Source: JBEIHI01 sp964655245
GTDB taxonomy: Bacteria; Bdellovibrionota; UBA2394
Assembly: GCA_964655245.1 (NCBI GenBank)
Contig: CAZZLQ010000002.1
Coordinates: 1-64,000 of the forward strand
Direction: 5' to 3'
DNA length: 64,000 nucleotides
The notes below the pieces were generated by a model, which saw nothing but the letters and a program-made list of their open reading frames with translations, did not search any database and was not told the DNA's origin. Position 1 is the stretch's first letter. The number at the start of each line of letters is the position of its first letter. The translations under genes were made by a program, and so were the position numbers. Shown piece after piece: positions 44,439-53,365 of the stretch.

Positions 44439-44453
44439 GGGGCCTCGGTAAGT

Positions 44454-45776
44454 ATGACCTTCGAGATTGATACCATAGTGGCCCCAGCCACCCCGGCAGG
44501 GCGGTCGGCGATCGCCCTCATTCGCCTGTCGGGGCCCAAAACGAAAGCTATCGTGGCTTCCATGGCGAATCGCATTTTCATGGATAGACGGCCTACCCTT
44601 ACACTTTTGCTGTCCCGAGACGGCTCGCCGTTGGATGAGGCCCTGGTCACTCTGTTTGAAGGCCCCCGCTCGTACACGGGCGAAGACTTGGTGGAGATCG
44701 CCTGCCATGGAAACCCCATCATTGTGGAAAGAATTGTCTCCGATATTGTTTCACGTGGAACACGCCTCGCCGGTGCAGGCGAATTCACCCAGCGGGCTCT
44801 AGCCAACGAGAAACTGCGACCCGACCAGGTCGAGGGGTTGGAATGGATGCTCAACTCCAGGAGTTTTGTGGGCGCGCAGATTGGCCTACGAGCAAAGCTT
44901 GGTCAGGTGGGGGCATCCGTGGATGCCTTGAGGTCTAGCCTCATTGATGTTTTAAGCGAGCTGGAGGCTGAGCTGGACTTCTCGGAAGAAGAGGCTGGCG
45001 CCTTTGATGTTCGGTCGGCCTCAAGGCGGCTTTTGGAGCTAGCAGAAACTGTTTCTGGTTGGGTTCGAGCCTTTGAAAGAAACAAGACCTTTGTTAGATC
45101 CGCTCGTGTCGTCCTCTTGGGACGGCCGAACTCTGGCAAGTCCTCCTTGTTCAACGCCTTGATTGGGTTCAACAAGGCGATCGTCTATGAAGCGCCAGGA
45201 ACGACCCGAGACGTTGTTGAGCATGAGACTGTCGTTAATGGCCGACCCCTCACATTGGTTGACACCGCAGGAATTAGAGAGGCGGAGGACGAGGTTGAGA
45301 GGCTTGGGATTGGGCGAAGTATGGAGGCTGCCCGCGGCTCATCGACCGTCTTGTGGGCCTGCGACCGCGGGACTTTTGATGATCAAGGCGTTCAGAAGGC
45401 CCTCGAGGGCTGTCGAGTGTTAAGGGTAGAGACAAAAGCAGACCTTAAGGCGGCCGCAGAGAGGGGCTCAACCGCCGACTTTCTGGTTTCAGCTAAAAGC
45501 GGCCTAGGTCTGGATGACCTTAGGCAGGCCATCGCCTTTCAAGAGGGGGCCGAGGCCGATGACTTGAGTTTGACCTCTGATCGACAAGCGGGCCTGGCCG
45601 CCCTGGCGGAGAAAAGCCTGAGAGAGGCTTCGGAGATGATGGAAAGCGGGGTTAGTTTGGACCGGGTAGTTGCGACTGCGAATGAGGCCAAGGCAAGAAT
45701 TGAGGAGATCACTGGCCGAGTCACGGCGGAAGATGTTCTGGCATCAATTTTTTCGAAGTTTTGCATAGGAAAGTGA
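44454..45776 (+). CDS. mnmE: tRNA modification GTPase MnmE
   Basis: With MnmG it forms the cmnm5U34 modification on tRNAs. The 440 residues have the N-terminal folate-binding domain (PAGRSAIALIRLSG), the GTPase with G1 GRPNSGKSS and G3 DTAG, and the C-terminal CIGK. The G4 site reads TKAD rather than NKxD. A parS-like site (44747-44762) falls inside its coding sequence. parS sites also follow its stop. Confidence 0.94.
   Translation: MTFEIDTIVAPATPAGRSAIALIRLSGPKTKAIVASMANRIFMDRRPTLTLLLSRDGSPLDEALVTLFEGPRSYTGEDLVEIACHGNPIIVERIVSDIVSRGTRLAGAGEFTQRALANEKLRPDQVEGLEWMLNSRSFVGAQIGLRAKLGQVGASVDALRSSLIDVLSELEAELDFSEEEAGAFDVRSASRRLLELAETVSGWVRAFERNKTFVRSARVVLLGRPNSGKSSLFNALIGFNKAIVYEAPGTTRDVVEHETVVNGRPLTLVDTAGIREAEDEVERLGIGRSMEAARGSSTVLWACDRGTFDDQGVQKALEGCRVLRVETKADLKAAAERGSTADFLVSAKSGLGLDDLRQAIAFQEGAEADDLSLTSDRQAGLAALAEKSLREASEMMESGVSLDRVVATANEAKARIEEITGRVTAEDVLASIFSKFCIGK
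44747..44762 (+). promoter_or_regulatory. parS site inside mnmE
   Basis: TGTTTCACGTGGAACA differs from the perfect palindrome TGTTTCACGTGAAACA by one base. Its reverse complement TGTTCCACGTGAAACA is a known natural parS variant. It lies ~1 kb from the two intergenic sites and ~3 kb from parA. Binding by ParB is inferred. Confidence 0.8.
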
Positions 45777-45778
45777 TA

Positions 45779-45794
45779 TGTTTCATGTGAAACA
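45779..45794 (+). promoter_or_regulatory. parS site 2 (mnmE-mnmG gap)
   Basis: TGTTTCATGTGAAACA matches the parS consensus except for one base at the centre. It begins three bases after the mnmE stop and is 31 bases from a second site, start to start. Confidence 0.85.
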
Positions 45795-45809
45795 TTCATC
45801 CCCCTCCAA

Positions 45810-45825
45810 TGTTTCACATGAAACA
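45810..45825 (+). promoter_or_regulatory. parS site 3 (mnmE-mnmG gap)
   Basis: TGTTTCACATGAAACA matches the parS consensus except one central base. It lies upstream of the chosen mnmG start at 45845, and the two intergenic sites together form a ParB loading region close to oriC. Confidence 0.85.
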
Positions 45826-45844
45826 TGGTGAAGAGATTAGAAAA

Positions 45845-47767
45845 ATGAATCTGAGCGACTCAAATTTTGATGTGATTGTTGTTGGTGGAGGCCATGCTGG
45901 AGTTGAGGCCTCAGCGGCTGCTGCAAGAATGGGCCGCCGGACCCTGATGATCACGATGAATGTCGATCAAATAGGAGCTATGTCTTGCAACCCGGCGGTT
46001 GGAGGGCTTGGAAAGAGCCAGCTTGCTCGCGAAGTGGACGCCCTAGGGGGCTTGATGTGCCAAGTGGCCGACCAGTCCGCCCTTCAGTACAGGGTTTTGA
46101 ATGAGGCCAAAGGGGCAGCAGTTCGGGCAACCCGAGTGCACGTTGATCGACATGAATATCGGCAGCGAATGAAATTCGCCCTTGAGACGTTGAAAAACCT
46201 GTCGGTGAAGCAGGGCCAGGTGAAGAGGCTCTTGTTTGAGGGGCAAAATCTGGTCGGAATTGAGACTTCGGTTGGTCAAAAGTTCTATTCTTCAGCAGTT
46301 GTGATTACCACTGGCACCTTTATGAACGGCAAGGCCCACATTGGAGCTCAGAATTTTGCCTCCGGACGCGCTGGCGAGCCCCCCTCGGTGGGGCTGTCGG
46401 ACTTTCTCGCCTCAATTGGCATTCGTATTGGTCGTTTGAAAACTGGGACGGTTCCGCGGGTTGACCGGCGGACCATTGATTTTAGCAAAACAGAGGAGCA
46501 AACATCTCAGAAGGATTGCCAGCCCCTATCGTTTTTCACAAAAAGTCTCAGAGACGACCTTGAGAGTGCTCACATCACCTTCACAACTGGCGATACTCAT
46601 GATGTTATTCGTTCGGGCTTGCCGTTTTCCCCACTTTATTCGGGCATCATTCAAAGTCGCGGTCCGCGATACTGCCCTTCTGTCGAAGATAAGGTCGTTC
46701 GATTTGCGGATAAGGAGCGCCACCAAGTGTTTTTGGAGCGGGAGGGCCGCTGGACAGAGGAGGTCTATGTTGGAGGACTTTCCACGAGTCTTCCGTATGA
46801 GTTTCAGCTGAAGGCTCTGCGAACAATACCAGGGCTTGAGAGGGTTGAGATCATTCGACCAGGATACGCAATTGAGTATGACTATATCGATGCCACCCAG
46901 TTAAAGCCCTCACTCGAAATGAAGGATGTCGGTGGGCTTTTCTTTGCTGGTCAAGTCAACGGGACTTCTGGCTATGAAGAAGCGGCTGCCCAGGGAGTTT
47001 TGGCGGGAATCAACGCCGCCCTTTTTGCGTCCGATCGAGACGCCTGGATCCCCAAGAGATCGGAGGCGTATCTGGGAGTTTTGGTTGACGACCTGACAAC
47101 CAAGGAAACCAAAGAGCCCTATCGAATGTTTACATCGAGGGCTGAGTGGAGACTCCTTTTGAGACAAGACAATGCCGAGGATCGGCTCATGCCAACGGCC
47201 CACTCATTCGGACTGGTGACTGACATGCAGATGGAGTCTTTTTTAGAGCGGCAAGTTCGACGGCAACTGGCTCGTCAGCGCCTCGACTCTCATCGATTCT
47301 TTCCAAACGAGAAGACCAATGAAAAGCTGAGGTCCATTATCGGCTCCGAGATTAAGGTTCCCGCAAGTGCAGCTGAAATCTTGAGACGCCCAACTGTTAA
47401 TCTAGAGCAGATATGTTCTCTGGATCCATCCGCCCTTGGCGATCTGATGAGCGAGGCGTTTTATCTAGAAACCGCCGTAAAGTACGAAGGCTACATTGGT
47501 CAGGCAGGGGCTCACATCTCAAAGATTGAGAAAATGTATGAGATGCGGATTCCCGCAGACTTAGACTATTCGAAGCTTGCTGGTCTTAACCACGAGTCGA
47601 TTGAAAAGCTTTCTCAAATGCGCCCAACAAGTTTGGGTCAGGCTGCGAGGATTTCTGGGGTCTCACCTGCGACTATTTCTATTCTCGCGATTCATCTTGA
47701 AAAGAATAAGAAGCGCGCTTCTCGTGTAGAAAGATCTGAAAGTATTTCTTCATCCGCATCACAATGA
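45845..47767 (+). CDS. mnmG: tRNA uridine 5-carboxymethylaminomethyl modification enzyme MnmG
   Basis: The 640-residue FAD enzyme has GGGHAGVEASAAAARMG, MSCNPAVGGLGKSQLAREVDALGG (separate motifs SCNPAVGG and REVDALGG), TGTFMNGKAHIG, and the C-terminal IEKLSQMRPTSLGQAARISG. The start is ATG at 45845, after AAGAG. An in-frame ATG at 45809 would place parS inside the gene and lacks family support. It works with MnmE, encoded just upstream. Confidence 0.94.
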   Translation: MNLSDSNFDVIVVGGGHAGVEASAAAARMGRRTLMITMNVDQIGAMSCNPAVGGLGKSQLAREVDALGGLMCQVADQSALQYRVLNEAKGAAVRATRVHVDRHEYRQRMKFALETLKNLSVKQGQVKRLLFEGQNLVGIETSVGQKFYSSAVVITTGTFMNGKAHIGAQNFASGRAGEPPSVGLSDFLASIGIRIGRLKTGTVPRVDRRTIDFSKTEEQTSQKDCQPLSFFTKSLRDDLESAHITFTTGDTHDVIRSGLPFSPLYSGIIQSRGPRYCPSVEDKVVRFADKERHQVFLEREGRWTEEVYVGGLSTSLPYEFQLKALRTIPGLERVEIIRPGYAIEYDYIDATQLKPSLEMKDVGGLFFAGQVNGTSGYEEAAAQGVLAGINAALFASDRDAWIPKRSEAYLGVLVDDLTTKETKEPYRMFTSRAEWRLLLRQDNAEDRLMPTAHSFGLVTDMQMESFLERQVRRQLARQRLDSHRFFPNEKTNEKLRSIIGSEIKVPASAAEILRRPTVNLEQICSLDPSALGDLMSEAFYLETAVKYEGYIGQAGAHISKIEKMYEMRIPADLDYSKLAGLNHESIEKLSQMRPTSLGQAARISGVSPATISILAIHLEKNKKRASRVERSESISSSASQ

Positions 47768-47772
47768 CGCTT

Positions 47773-47808
47773 GCATCATTTGCTCTCTATTTGATTTAAT
47801 AATGATGC
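47773..47808. repeat. Inverted repeat upstream of parA
   Basis: Arms GCATCATT (47773-47780) and AATGATGC (47801-47808) flank a 20-base AT-rich loop in the 81-base mnmG-parA gap. It may be a weak terminator or an operator. No other signal is clear there. Confidence 0.35.
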
Positions 47809-47848
47809 GAGAGGGATTACTCAAAATTTAATCAAGGGCAATTGCAGG

Positions 47849-49015
47849 ATGCAGAATAACAACACGCTTCCCCGATTTATCTCAGTGACCAACCAAAAAG
47901 GTGGGGTTGGCAAAACTACCACCTCGGTGAATGTTGCTGCGAGCCTGGCCCATCTTGGATTCAAAACCCTTCTCATCGACCTGGACCCCCAAGGCAACGC
48001 CAGTAGCGGTGTCGGGGTAGATCGACACTCCTCTGCGACCATCTACGACGTTTTGATCGGCCAGAAAGATTTGGTAGAGTGTATTCAGCCCACCGCGCTC
48101 GACAACCTTTTCGTGATCCCCGCAAATCCCAATCTTATTGGCGCCGAGGTCGAGCTGATTAATGCAATCTCTCGGGAAAAGAAGCTGAAGTCCGCTCTCA
48201 AGAAGCTGCCGATAGATTTTAAGTTTGTTATTTTCGATTGTCCCCCTAGCCTGGGCCTTCTAACGATCAACGCTTTTACAGCGAGTCACTCCCTCATTAT
48301 CCCCACTCAGTGTGAGTATTACGCGTTAGAGGGCCTGGGCCAACTTTTGACCACCTATCAAATTGTTAAAGAGGACTTGAATGAGAGCCTCGAGATCGAA
48401 GGCGTTGTCCTTACGATGTACGACCCTCGGAATAAATTGACGCATGAAGTCGTTAAGGAGCTTAAGCAGCATTTTCCTGAGAAGCTTTATGACGCGGTGA
48501 TCCCTAGAAATGTGAAACTGTCAGAGTCTCCTAGTTTCGGTAAGCCCATCATCTTATATGATGCTGAGTCGAAGGGCTGTTCAGCCTATGTTTCTTTGTC
48601 ACGGGAGATTTTGAGTCGTCTCGGTATCCAGGTTGAAGAGCCGGTTAACGCACTGCAGCAGGAATCGGTTGTGTCAGAAGCGGTTGAGATAAGCCCGCTG
48701 CCGGCCCAGGAAGCCGAAAAAGCCGAGGAAGTTCAACAGCTTGTGGTAGATTCCGAAGGGCTCACTCAAGAGGCTCCTCAAAATGAACAGGTTCTTATAG
48801 AAGAGGGGCCCTTGGCAGGTGATTCGAGGGGGGTGGCTGCAGAGGTAGTGCCTTCACTTGATATGGAGGCGACTTCAGTGGCGGACGCTCAGTTTACCTT
48901 AGAGGGCGAGCTCACTGATGAACAGTGGAGAGCTTTAGAGTTAGCAACGGCACCAGAGTCGGTTGCTGTTGAGACCAATGGGTCAGAAGTTAAAGTGGAC
49001 GAACATACAGCTTAA
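47849..49015 (+). CDS. parA: Chromosome partitioning ATPase ParA with acidic C-terminal tail
   Basis: ParA binds DNA with ATP and drives ParB-origin movement. The deviant Walker A TNQKGGVGKTTT, Walker A' LIDLDPQGNASSG, and FDCPPSLGLLTINA are intact. The ParA fold ends near residue 262. Then follow ~125 residues rich in Glu, Ala, Val and Gln with little predicted structure, such as EAEKAEEVQQLVVD. Usual chromosomal ParA is ~255-265 residues. The tail has no match I know and may bind a partner. parB starts 10 bases later. Confidence 0.93.
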   Translation: MQNNNTLPRFISVTNQKGGVGKTTTSVNVAASLAHLGFKTLLIDLDPQGNASSGVGVDRHSSATIYDVLIGQKDLVECIQPTALDNLFVIPANPNLIGAEVELINAISREKKLKSALKKLPIDFKFVIFDCPPSLGLLTINAFTASHSLIIPTQCEYYALEGLGQLLTTYQIVKEDLNESLEIEGVVLTMYDPRNKLTHEVVKELKQHFPEKLYDAVIPRNVKLSESPSFGKPIILYDAESKGCSAYVSLSREILSRLGIQVEEPVNALQQESVVSEAVEISPLPAQEAEKAEEVQQLVVDSEGLTQEAPQNEQVLIEEGPLAGDSRGVAAEVVPSLDMEATSVADAQFTLEGELTDEQWRALELATAPESVAVETNGSEVKVDEHTA

Positions 49016-49024
49016 GGAGAGTGG

Positions 49025-49957
49025 TTGGGGATGGAAACAACAAGTAATAAGCCGGAAGCTCCAAAATCAGTACTGGGACGCGGAATCGGAAGTTTGCTGC
49101 CAGAGGCAAATAAGCGCGGCTACTTCATGTGCCCAATTGGGGAGTTGTATCCAAACCACGCTCAGCCAAGAAAGCATTTTGATGAGACGAGGCTTCAAGA
49201 GTTAGCGCAGAGCATTAGAGAAAAAGGCGTGCTTCAGCCGATTATCGCCAAGAAGACTGACAAGGGATACGTCATCATCGCTGGCGAGCGCCGCTGGAGA
49301 GCCTCGCAGATTGCTGGCAAAAAAGAAGTGCCGGTTATTCTGAAGGACCTATCTGATAATGAGATTCTTGAAACTGCCTTGATTGAGAACATTCAGCGGC
49401 AGGATCTTAACCCGATTGAAGAGGCCGAGTCCTATCAGCGATTGATTCTGGATTTGGGGCTGACTCAAGAAGAAGTCGCCCGCCGCGTCGGTAAGGATCG
49501 CACAACCATCGCCAACGCATTGAGACTGCTTAAGCTCTCGAAAGAGGTTCGCGAGAAGATTGTGACCGGTGAGCTTAGCGTTGGGCACGCTCGATGCTTG
49601 ATTGTCCTAGAGGACAAGGGAGTTCAGAACCAACTTTTGGCCGAGATTCTCCAAAAAGGCTATTCGGTTCGTCAGGTCGAGGCGCTTGTCAAAAGAGTTA
49701 AAGACGGGGCGACTTCTGGTGCCAGTGCAGCAACGAGCACGGAGCGGGTTGAACAAGAGCTCAGCGCGCTGAAGGCGGTGGGCCAAGAGCTGGAAGAATA
49801 TTTTCAGTCAAAAACCGAGATTCGATCTCATGGAGCGGGACGCGGTCAAATCATAATTCAATATTTGACCCAAGAAGATTTTGATAGAATCATTGGAAAG
49901 GTTCGCAAATCTCATGAGCAATCGAAGATCCAGTCTATCAACCATTACACTTCTTGA
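49025..49957 (+). CDS. parB: ParB centromere-binding CTPase
   Basis: The 310-residue protein has the ParB N-domain (LGRGIGSLL; GVLQPIIAKK; GERRWRASQIAG, the CTP/arginine patch; LIENIQRQDLNPIEEA), a helix-turn-helix (EEVARRVGKDRTTIANALRLL), and a C-terminal dimer domain. It binds the parS sites at 44747-45825. TTG at 49025 has AAGGAG five bases upstream. ATG at 49031 is an alternative. Confidence 0.94.
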   Translation: MGMETTSNKPEAPKSVLGRGIGSLLPEANKRGYFMCPIGELYPNHAQPRKHFDETRLQELAQSIREKGVLQPIIAKKTDKGYVIIAGERRWRASQIAGKKEVPVILKDLSDNEILETALIENIQRQDLNPIEEAESYQRLILDLGLTQEEVARRVGKDRTTIANALRLLKLSKEVREKIVTGELSVGHARCLIVLEDKGVQNQLLAEILQKGYSVRQVEALVKRVKDGATSGASAATSTERVEQELSALKAVGQELEEYFQSKTEIRSHGAGRGQIIIQYLTQEDFDRIIGKVRKSHEQSKIQSINHYTS

Positions 49958-50324
49958 TCGCGGCTGCGAGTTTACCGGCAAGCTCTCCTTTGAGGGGGTA
50001 GTCCGGATCGACGGCGTTTTTCAAGGAGAGGTTTTTTCTCATGATCATTTGATTGTTGGGGACGGCGCAGTGGTGGAGGCCAATGTGGAGATTGGCGAGA
50101 TCGAAATCGGGGGCTCCTTTAAAGGGCAGATTCTCGCTCGAGACAAAGTGATTGTTCATTCTACGGGCCGTATCCAGGGGCAAATTCAGACCAAGGAAAT
50201 CGAGGTTCGTCCCGGAGGAGTCATTGACGGCTCCATTGAAATGACCCCCCTTCGCGAGGCGGTGAGAGAGCCCCATGAGACCCTTCTTCCTATGGGCTCT
50301 GATCGCAGTACTGCCCTTGCCTGA
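49914..50324 (+). CDS. Bactofilin
   Basis: From ATG at 49914 the product is 136 residues. The core is the bactofilin beta-helix with repeats such as FTGKLSFEGVVRIDGVFQGE, IGGSFKGQILARDKV and GRIQGQIQTKEIEV. Bactofilins form filaments near the membrane and can link ParABS to the pole, as in Myxococcus. The gene overlaps the end of parB by 44 bases, so it belongs to the par operon. A filament role in origin positioning is inferred. Confidence 0.9.
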   Translation: MSNRRSSLSTITLLDRGCEFTGKLSFEGVVRIDGVFQGEVFSHDHLIVGDGAVVEANVEIGEIEIGGSFKGQILARDKVIVHSTGRIQGQIQTKEIEVRPGGVIDGSIEMTPLREAVREPHETLLPMGSDRSTALA

Positions 50325-50389
50325 TTTCCAGACAATTTTCTTTTAATTTATGATGCTCTCTCCTAGATTCGGAAGCCAAAGAGAGCCTT

Positions 50390-50821
50390 ATGACGCTGGA
50401 CTATACCCTTTTTATACAGTTGGGCATTTTTTTGTATGTCCTGTTTGTTCTGCACTTTTGGATCATTCGACCGGTCATGAAACTTTTGCAGCGACGAGAT
50501 GCGCTGACAACGGGCCGGACTGACGAAGCCGCTGGCTTCGAAAAACAGATTGAAGATCTGGAGTTCAAAATTGATACCGAAATTTCGGCGCTGAAGAACT
50601 CGCTCGATGAGCAGCGACAAGAAACTCTTCGGAGAAACCGCGAGATTGCAGAAGCCCGAGTCAGCGAAGCCCGCGCTCGAGTGGAGCGACAAATCGAAGA
50701 GCAAAGATCTGGCTTGCAGGCAGACGCAGCTAAGGTCCGCACAAAGATTCCCTCGATGGCCCAAGCGGTTGCTGACGAGATTGTGAAGACAATGCTTCAT
50801 TCAAAGGTTGTTAAGCTATGA
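50390..50821 (+). CDS. atpF': ATP synthase Fo subunit b' (b-type)
   Basis: The 143-residue protein has one N-terminal TM helix (FIQLGIFLYVLFVLHFWII) and a long coiled coil, as in b/b' stalk subunits. The next gene encodes a second b-type protein, so the synthase has a b/b' heterodimer. Which of the two is b or b' is not certain. It overlaps the next gene by 4 bases (ATGA). Confidence 0.85.
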   Translation: MTLDYTLFIQLGIFLYVLFVLHFWIIRPVMKLLQRRDALTTGRTDEAAGFEKQIEDLEFKIDTEISALKNSLDEQRQETLRRNREIAEARVSEARARVERQIEEQRSGLQADAAKVRTKIPSMAQAVADEIVKTMLHSKVVKL

Positions 50822-51306
50822 GCTACAGTATTTATCACGCCATAAATTTGGTGGTCCTCGTTGCCATTTTGATTCTTGTTGCGCGCAAGAAGCTCAACGC
50901 ACTTTATCGTTCACAGCGAGAGGATCTAGAAAGGCGCTTGGCGGCAGCAACTGAGCAGTTTGAAAAGGCGAGGGCTCAGCATCAGGAGCTGTTGGTAGAG
51001 GCAAGAGATTTAGAAAACAAGCTATCAGAGATGCGTAGAAACTCTCTGCGAGAGATCGAGCTGGAGTCGAGCAAGATTCAGCACGAGGCCGAACGCCAGA
51101 TCCAGATGACGATTTCTGATGGCGAGTCACGAGTTCGAAACGAATCTGAAAAGCTTCGCTCGTCGATGGAAGAGGAAATCTTGGAGCTTTCCTTTGGAAT
51201 TGCTCGAAAAGCGCTAGACGCCGAGCTCAAGAAACACGATGCGGATTGGACGTCTCAGATGACGGCCTCAGAAATCTCAACCGGAAAGAAAAACTATGCC
51301 TCGTAA
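50818..51306 (+). CDS. atpF: ATP synthase Fo subunit b
   Basis: The 162-residue protein has a short N-terminal TM helix (HAINLVVLVAILILVARKK) then a long helical stretch, ending near ILELSFGIARKALDAEL, typical of b. It overlaps atpH by 11 bases. It forms the peripheral stalk with the partner encoded upstream. Confidence 0.87.
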   Translation: MSYSIYHAINLVVLVAILILVARKKLNALYRSQREDLERRLAAATEQFEKARAQHQELLVEARDLENKLSEMRRNSLREIELESSKIQHEAERQIQMTISDGESRVRNESEKLRSSMEEEILELSFGIARKALDAELKKHDADWTSQMTASEISTGKKNYAS

Positions 51307-51835
51307 CTCGATTGTTGCTACTCGCTATGCCAGAGCCCTGATCGAAAGCCGTGGGGGAACAAAGGGGCTGGAAGCTTGTTGTTTAGAGCTCAAGGCTTTT
51401 TGGCAGTCTGTTTCTGGCTCTGCTGAGTTGGAAAAATTCTTTCTCTCGCCGGTTGTCCCCCGGGATCTAAAAATTGAGGCAGTCAACGATCTTCGTGGAA
51501 CACTCAAAGAGAGCGCTGATTTTATTGTCACTCTGATTGATGGCGCTCGTCTGGAGGCTCTGCCAGAAGTGATTGATTCTATCTCCCTAGCTCTAGAAGA
51601 AGCGGCTGGAGAGATGAGTGTAACGGTTGAGCTCGCTCGAGCACCGCAAGAGGGCCTTCTTGATGAGATTCGCTCGGTGTTGCAGGAGCGATGGCGAAGA
51701 AAGATTAAAATGACGACCGTCATTCGGCCTGAGCTTATTGGTGGTTTTGTCGCCCGAGGATCGGGAAAGATTTTGGATGCGTCTGTGGCAACACAGCTCG
51801 AATCACTTAAACAAAGTTTGTCTAGTCATTCATAA
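51296..51835 (+). CDS. atpH: ATP synthase F1 subunit delta
   Basis: The 179-residue protein has RNSIVATRYARALIES at the start and the C-terminal VIRPELIGGFVARGSGKILDASV, typical of delta/OSCP. It couples the stalk to the F1 head. It is followed by atpA after 9 bases. Confidence 0.92.
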   Translation: MPRNSIVATRYARALIESRGGTKGLEACCLELKAFWQSVSGSAELEKFFLSPVVPRDLKIEAVNDLRGTLKESADFIVTLIDGARLEALPEVIDSISLALEEAAGEMSVTVELARAPQEGLLDEIRSVLQERWRRKIKMTTVIRPELIGGFVARGSGKILDASVATQLESLKQSLSSHS

Positions 51836-51844
51836 GGAGCAGTT

Positions 51845-53362
51845 ATGGCAATTCGTGTGGAAGAAGTAAGCGAAGTACTGAAAGCAAAGATCAAAAAGTT
51901 TGAGCGAGTGCTTGAAGCCAAAGACACTGGGACGGTTTTGTCGGCAGGTGACGGTATTGCTCGGGTGTACGGCCTTGAGTCGGCCGTAGCCGGCGAGTTG
52001 GTTGATTTCCCGGGCGGAATTAAGGGATTAGTTTTGAACCTTGAGGCGTCAAATGTCGGGATCGCCATTTTGGGAGACTACGAACAGATCAAAGAGGGCG
52101 ATACTGTTAAGCGAACGGGCGAGATCGCTGCGGTTCCAGTTGGAGAGGCGCTGCTTGGTCGCGTTGTTGATACGCTCGGAAACCCTATCGATGGTAAGGG
52201 CGCAATTAAATCTCAACATAAACGATTTATTGAAGTGAAGGCCCCCGGAATTGTTCCAAGACAGAGTGTCAAGGAGCCCCTTCAGACCGGAATTAAGGCC
52301 GTTGATGCGATGATTCCTATCGGCCGAGGTCAGCGAGAGCTTATCATTGGCGATCGACAGACGGGAAAGACCGCGGTTGCGATTGATACGATTATCAATC
52401 AAAAGGGCCAAGGCGTTTATTGCTTTTATGTCGCGGTTGGACAGAAGCAATCAACGGTGGCTCAGGTCGTAGCGAAGCTCGAAAAACACGGAGCGATGGA
52501 ATATACGACCGTGATTTCTGCGCCTGCCACCGCGACTGCACCGCTTCAGTTTTTGGCACCTTATTCCGGATGCGCTATGGCCGAGTATTTTAGAGATTCT
52601 GGTCGGCACGCTCTGATCATCTACGATGATTTGTCGAAGCAGGCGGTTGCCTACCGACAGATGTCTTTGCTGTTGCGACGACCCCCCGGTCGAGAAGCCT
52701 ATCCTGGAGATGTTTTCTATCTTCACTCTCGCCTTCTGGAGCGGGCTTGTAAGTTGTCCGACAAGATGGGTGGCGGCTCGTTGACCGCGCTTCCTATCAT
52801 TGAGACTCAAGCGGGAGATGTGTCCGCCTATATTCCTACCAATGTGATTTCAATTACAGACGGTCAGATTTACCTCGAAACAGATTTGTTCTACTCCGGT
52901 GTCCGACCGGCTATTAACGTCGGTCTCTCGGTTTCTCGGGTCGGCGGTAGTGCTCAGATTAAGGCCATGCGTGCGGTTGCGGGAACTCTGCGATTGAGTC
53001 TCGCTCAGTTTCGAGAGCTTGAGGCCTTCTCTCAGTTTGGTAGCGACCTCGATGCCGCTACTCAGCAACAATTGCGACGGGGCGCTCGTTTGGTGGAAGT
53101 GCTTAAACAAGGACAGTACTCGCCCTATCCGGTAGAGAGACAGGTCGCGTTGATTTTTGCTGCCACTCAGGGGTTCTTGGATGATGTTGCGGTTGAAAAG
53201 GTTAAGGCTTTTGAAACCGAATTCTTAAGCTTCCTTGAGGCCAATTATCCGGAAGTCCTGAAAGGCATTGTGACCTCCAAGACTTTGTCAGACGAACTCA
53301 AGGCGGAGCTGAAGGCGGCGCTTCAGAAATTTAAGACAACGGTATTTACCGGCAAGGCGTAA
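51845..53362 (+). CDS. atpA: ATP synthase F1 subunit alpha
   Basis: The 505-residue subunit has the P-loop GDRQTGKTAVAID, RGQRELIIG, and SRVGGSAQIKAMRAVAG. AAGGAG precedes the ATG. It alternates with beta in the catalytic ring. Length is as expected. Confidence 0.97.
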   Translation: MAIRVEEVSEVLKAKIKKFERVLEAKDTGTVLSAGDGIARVYGLESAVAGELVDFPGGIKGLVLNLEASNVGIAILGDYEQIKEGDTVKRTGEIAAVPVGEALLGRVVDTLGNPIDGKGAIKSQHKRFIEVKAPGIVPRQSVKEPLQTGIKAVDAMIPIGRGQRELIIGDRQTGKTAVAIDTIINQKGQGVYCFYVAVGQKQSTVAQVVAKLEKHGAMEYTTVISAPATATAPLQFLAPYSGCAMAEYFRDSGRHALIIYDDLSKQAVAYRQMSLLLRRPPGREAYPGDVFYLHSRLLERACKLSDKMGGGSLTALPIIETQAGDVSAYIPTNVISITDGQIYLETDLFYSGVRPAINVGLSVSRVGGSAQIKAMRAVAGTLRLSLAQFRELEAFSQFGSDLDAATQQQLRRGARLVEVLKQGQYSPYPVERQVALIFAATQGFLDDVAVEKVKAFETEFLSFLEANYPEVLKGIVTSKTLSDELKAELKAALQKFKTTVFTGKA

Positions 53363-53365
53363 GCG

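Noticed and set aside
45809..45844. MnmG start at the ATG at 45809
   Set aside because: It would run through a parS site, and the family sequence begins near 45845 with AAGAG upstream.
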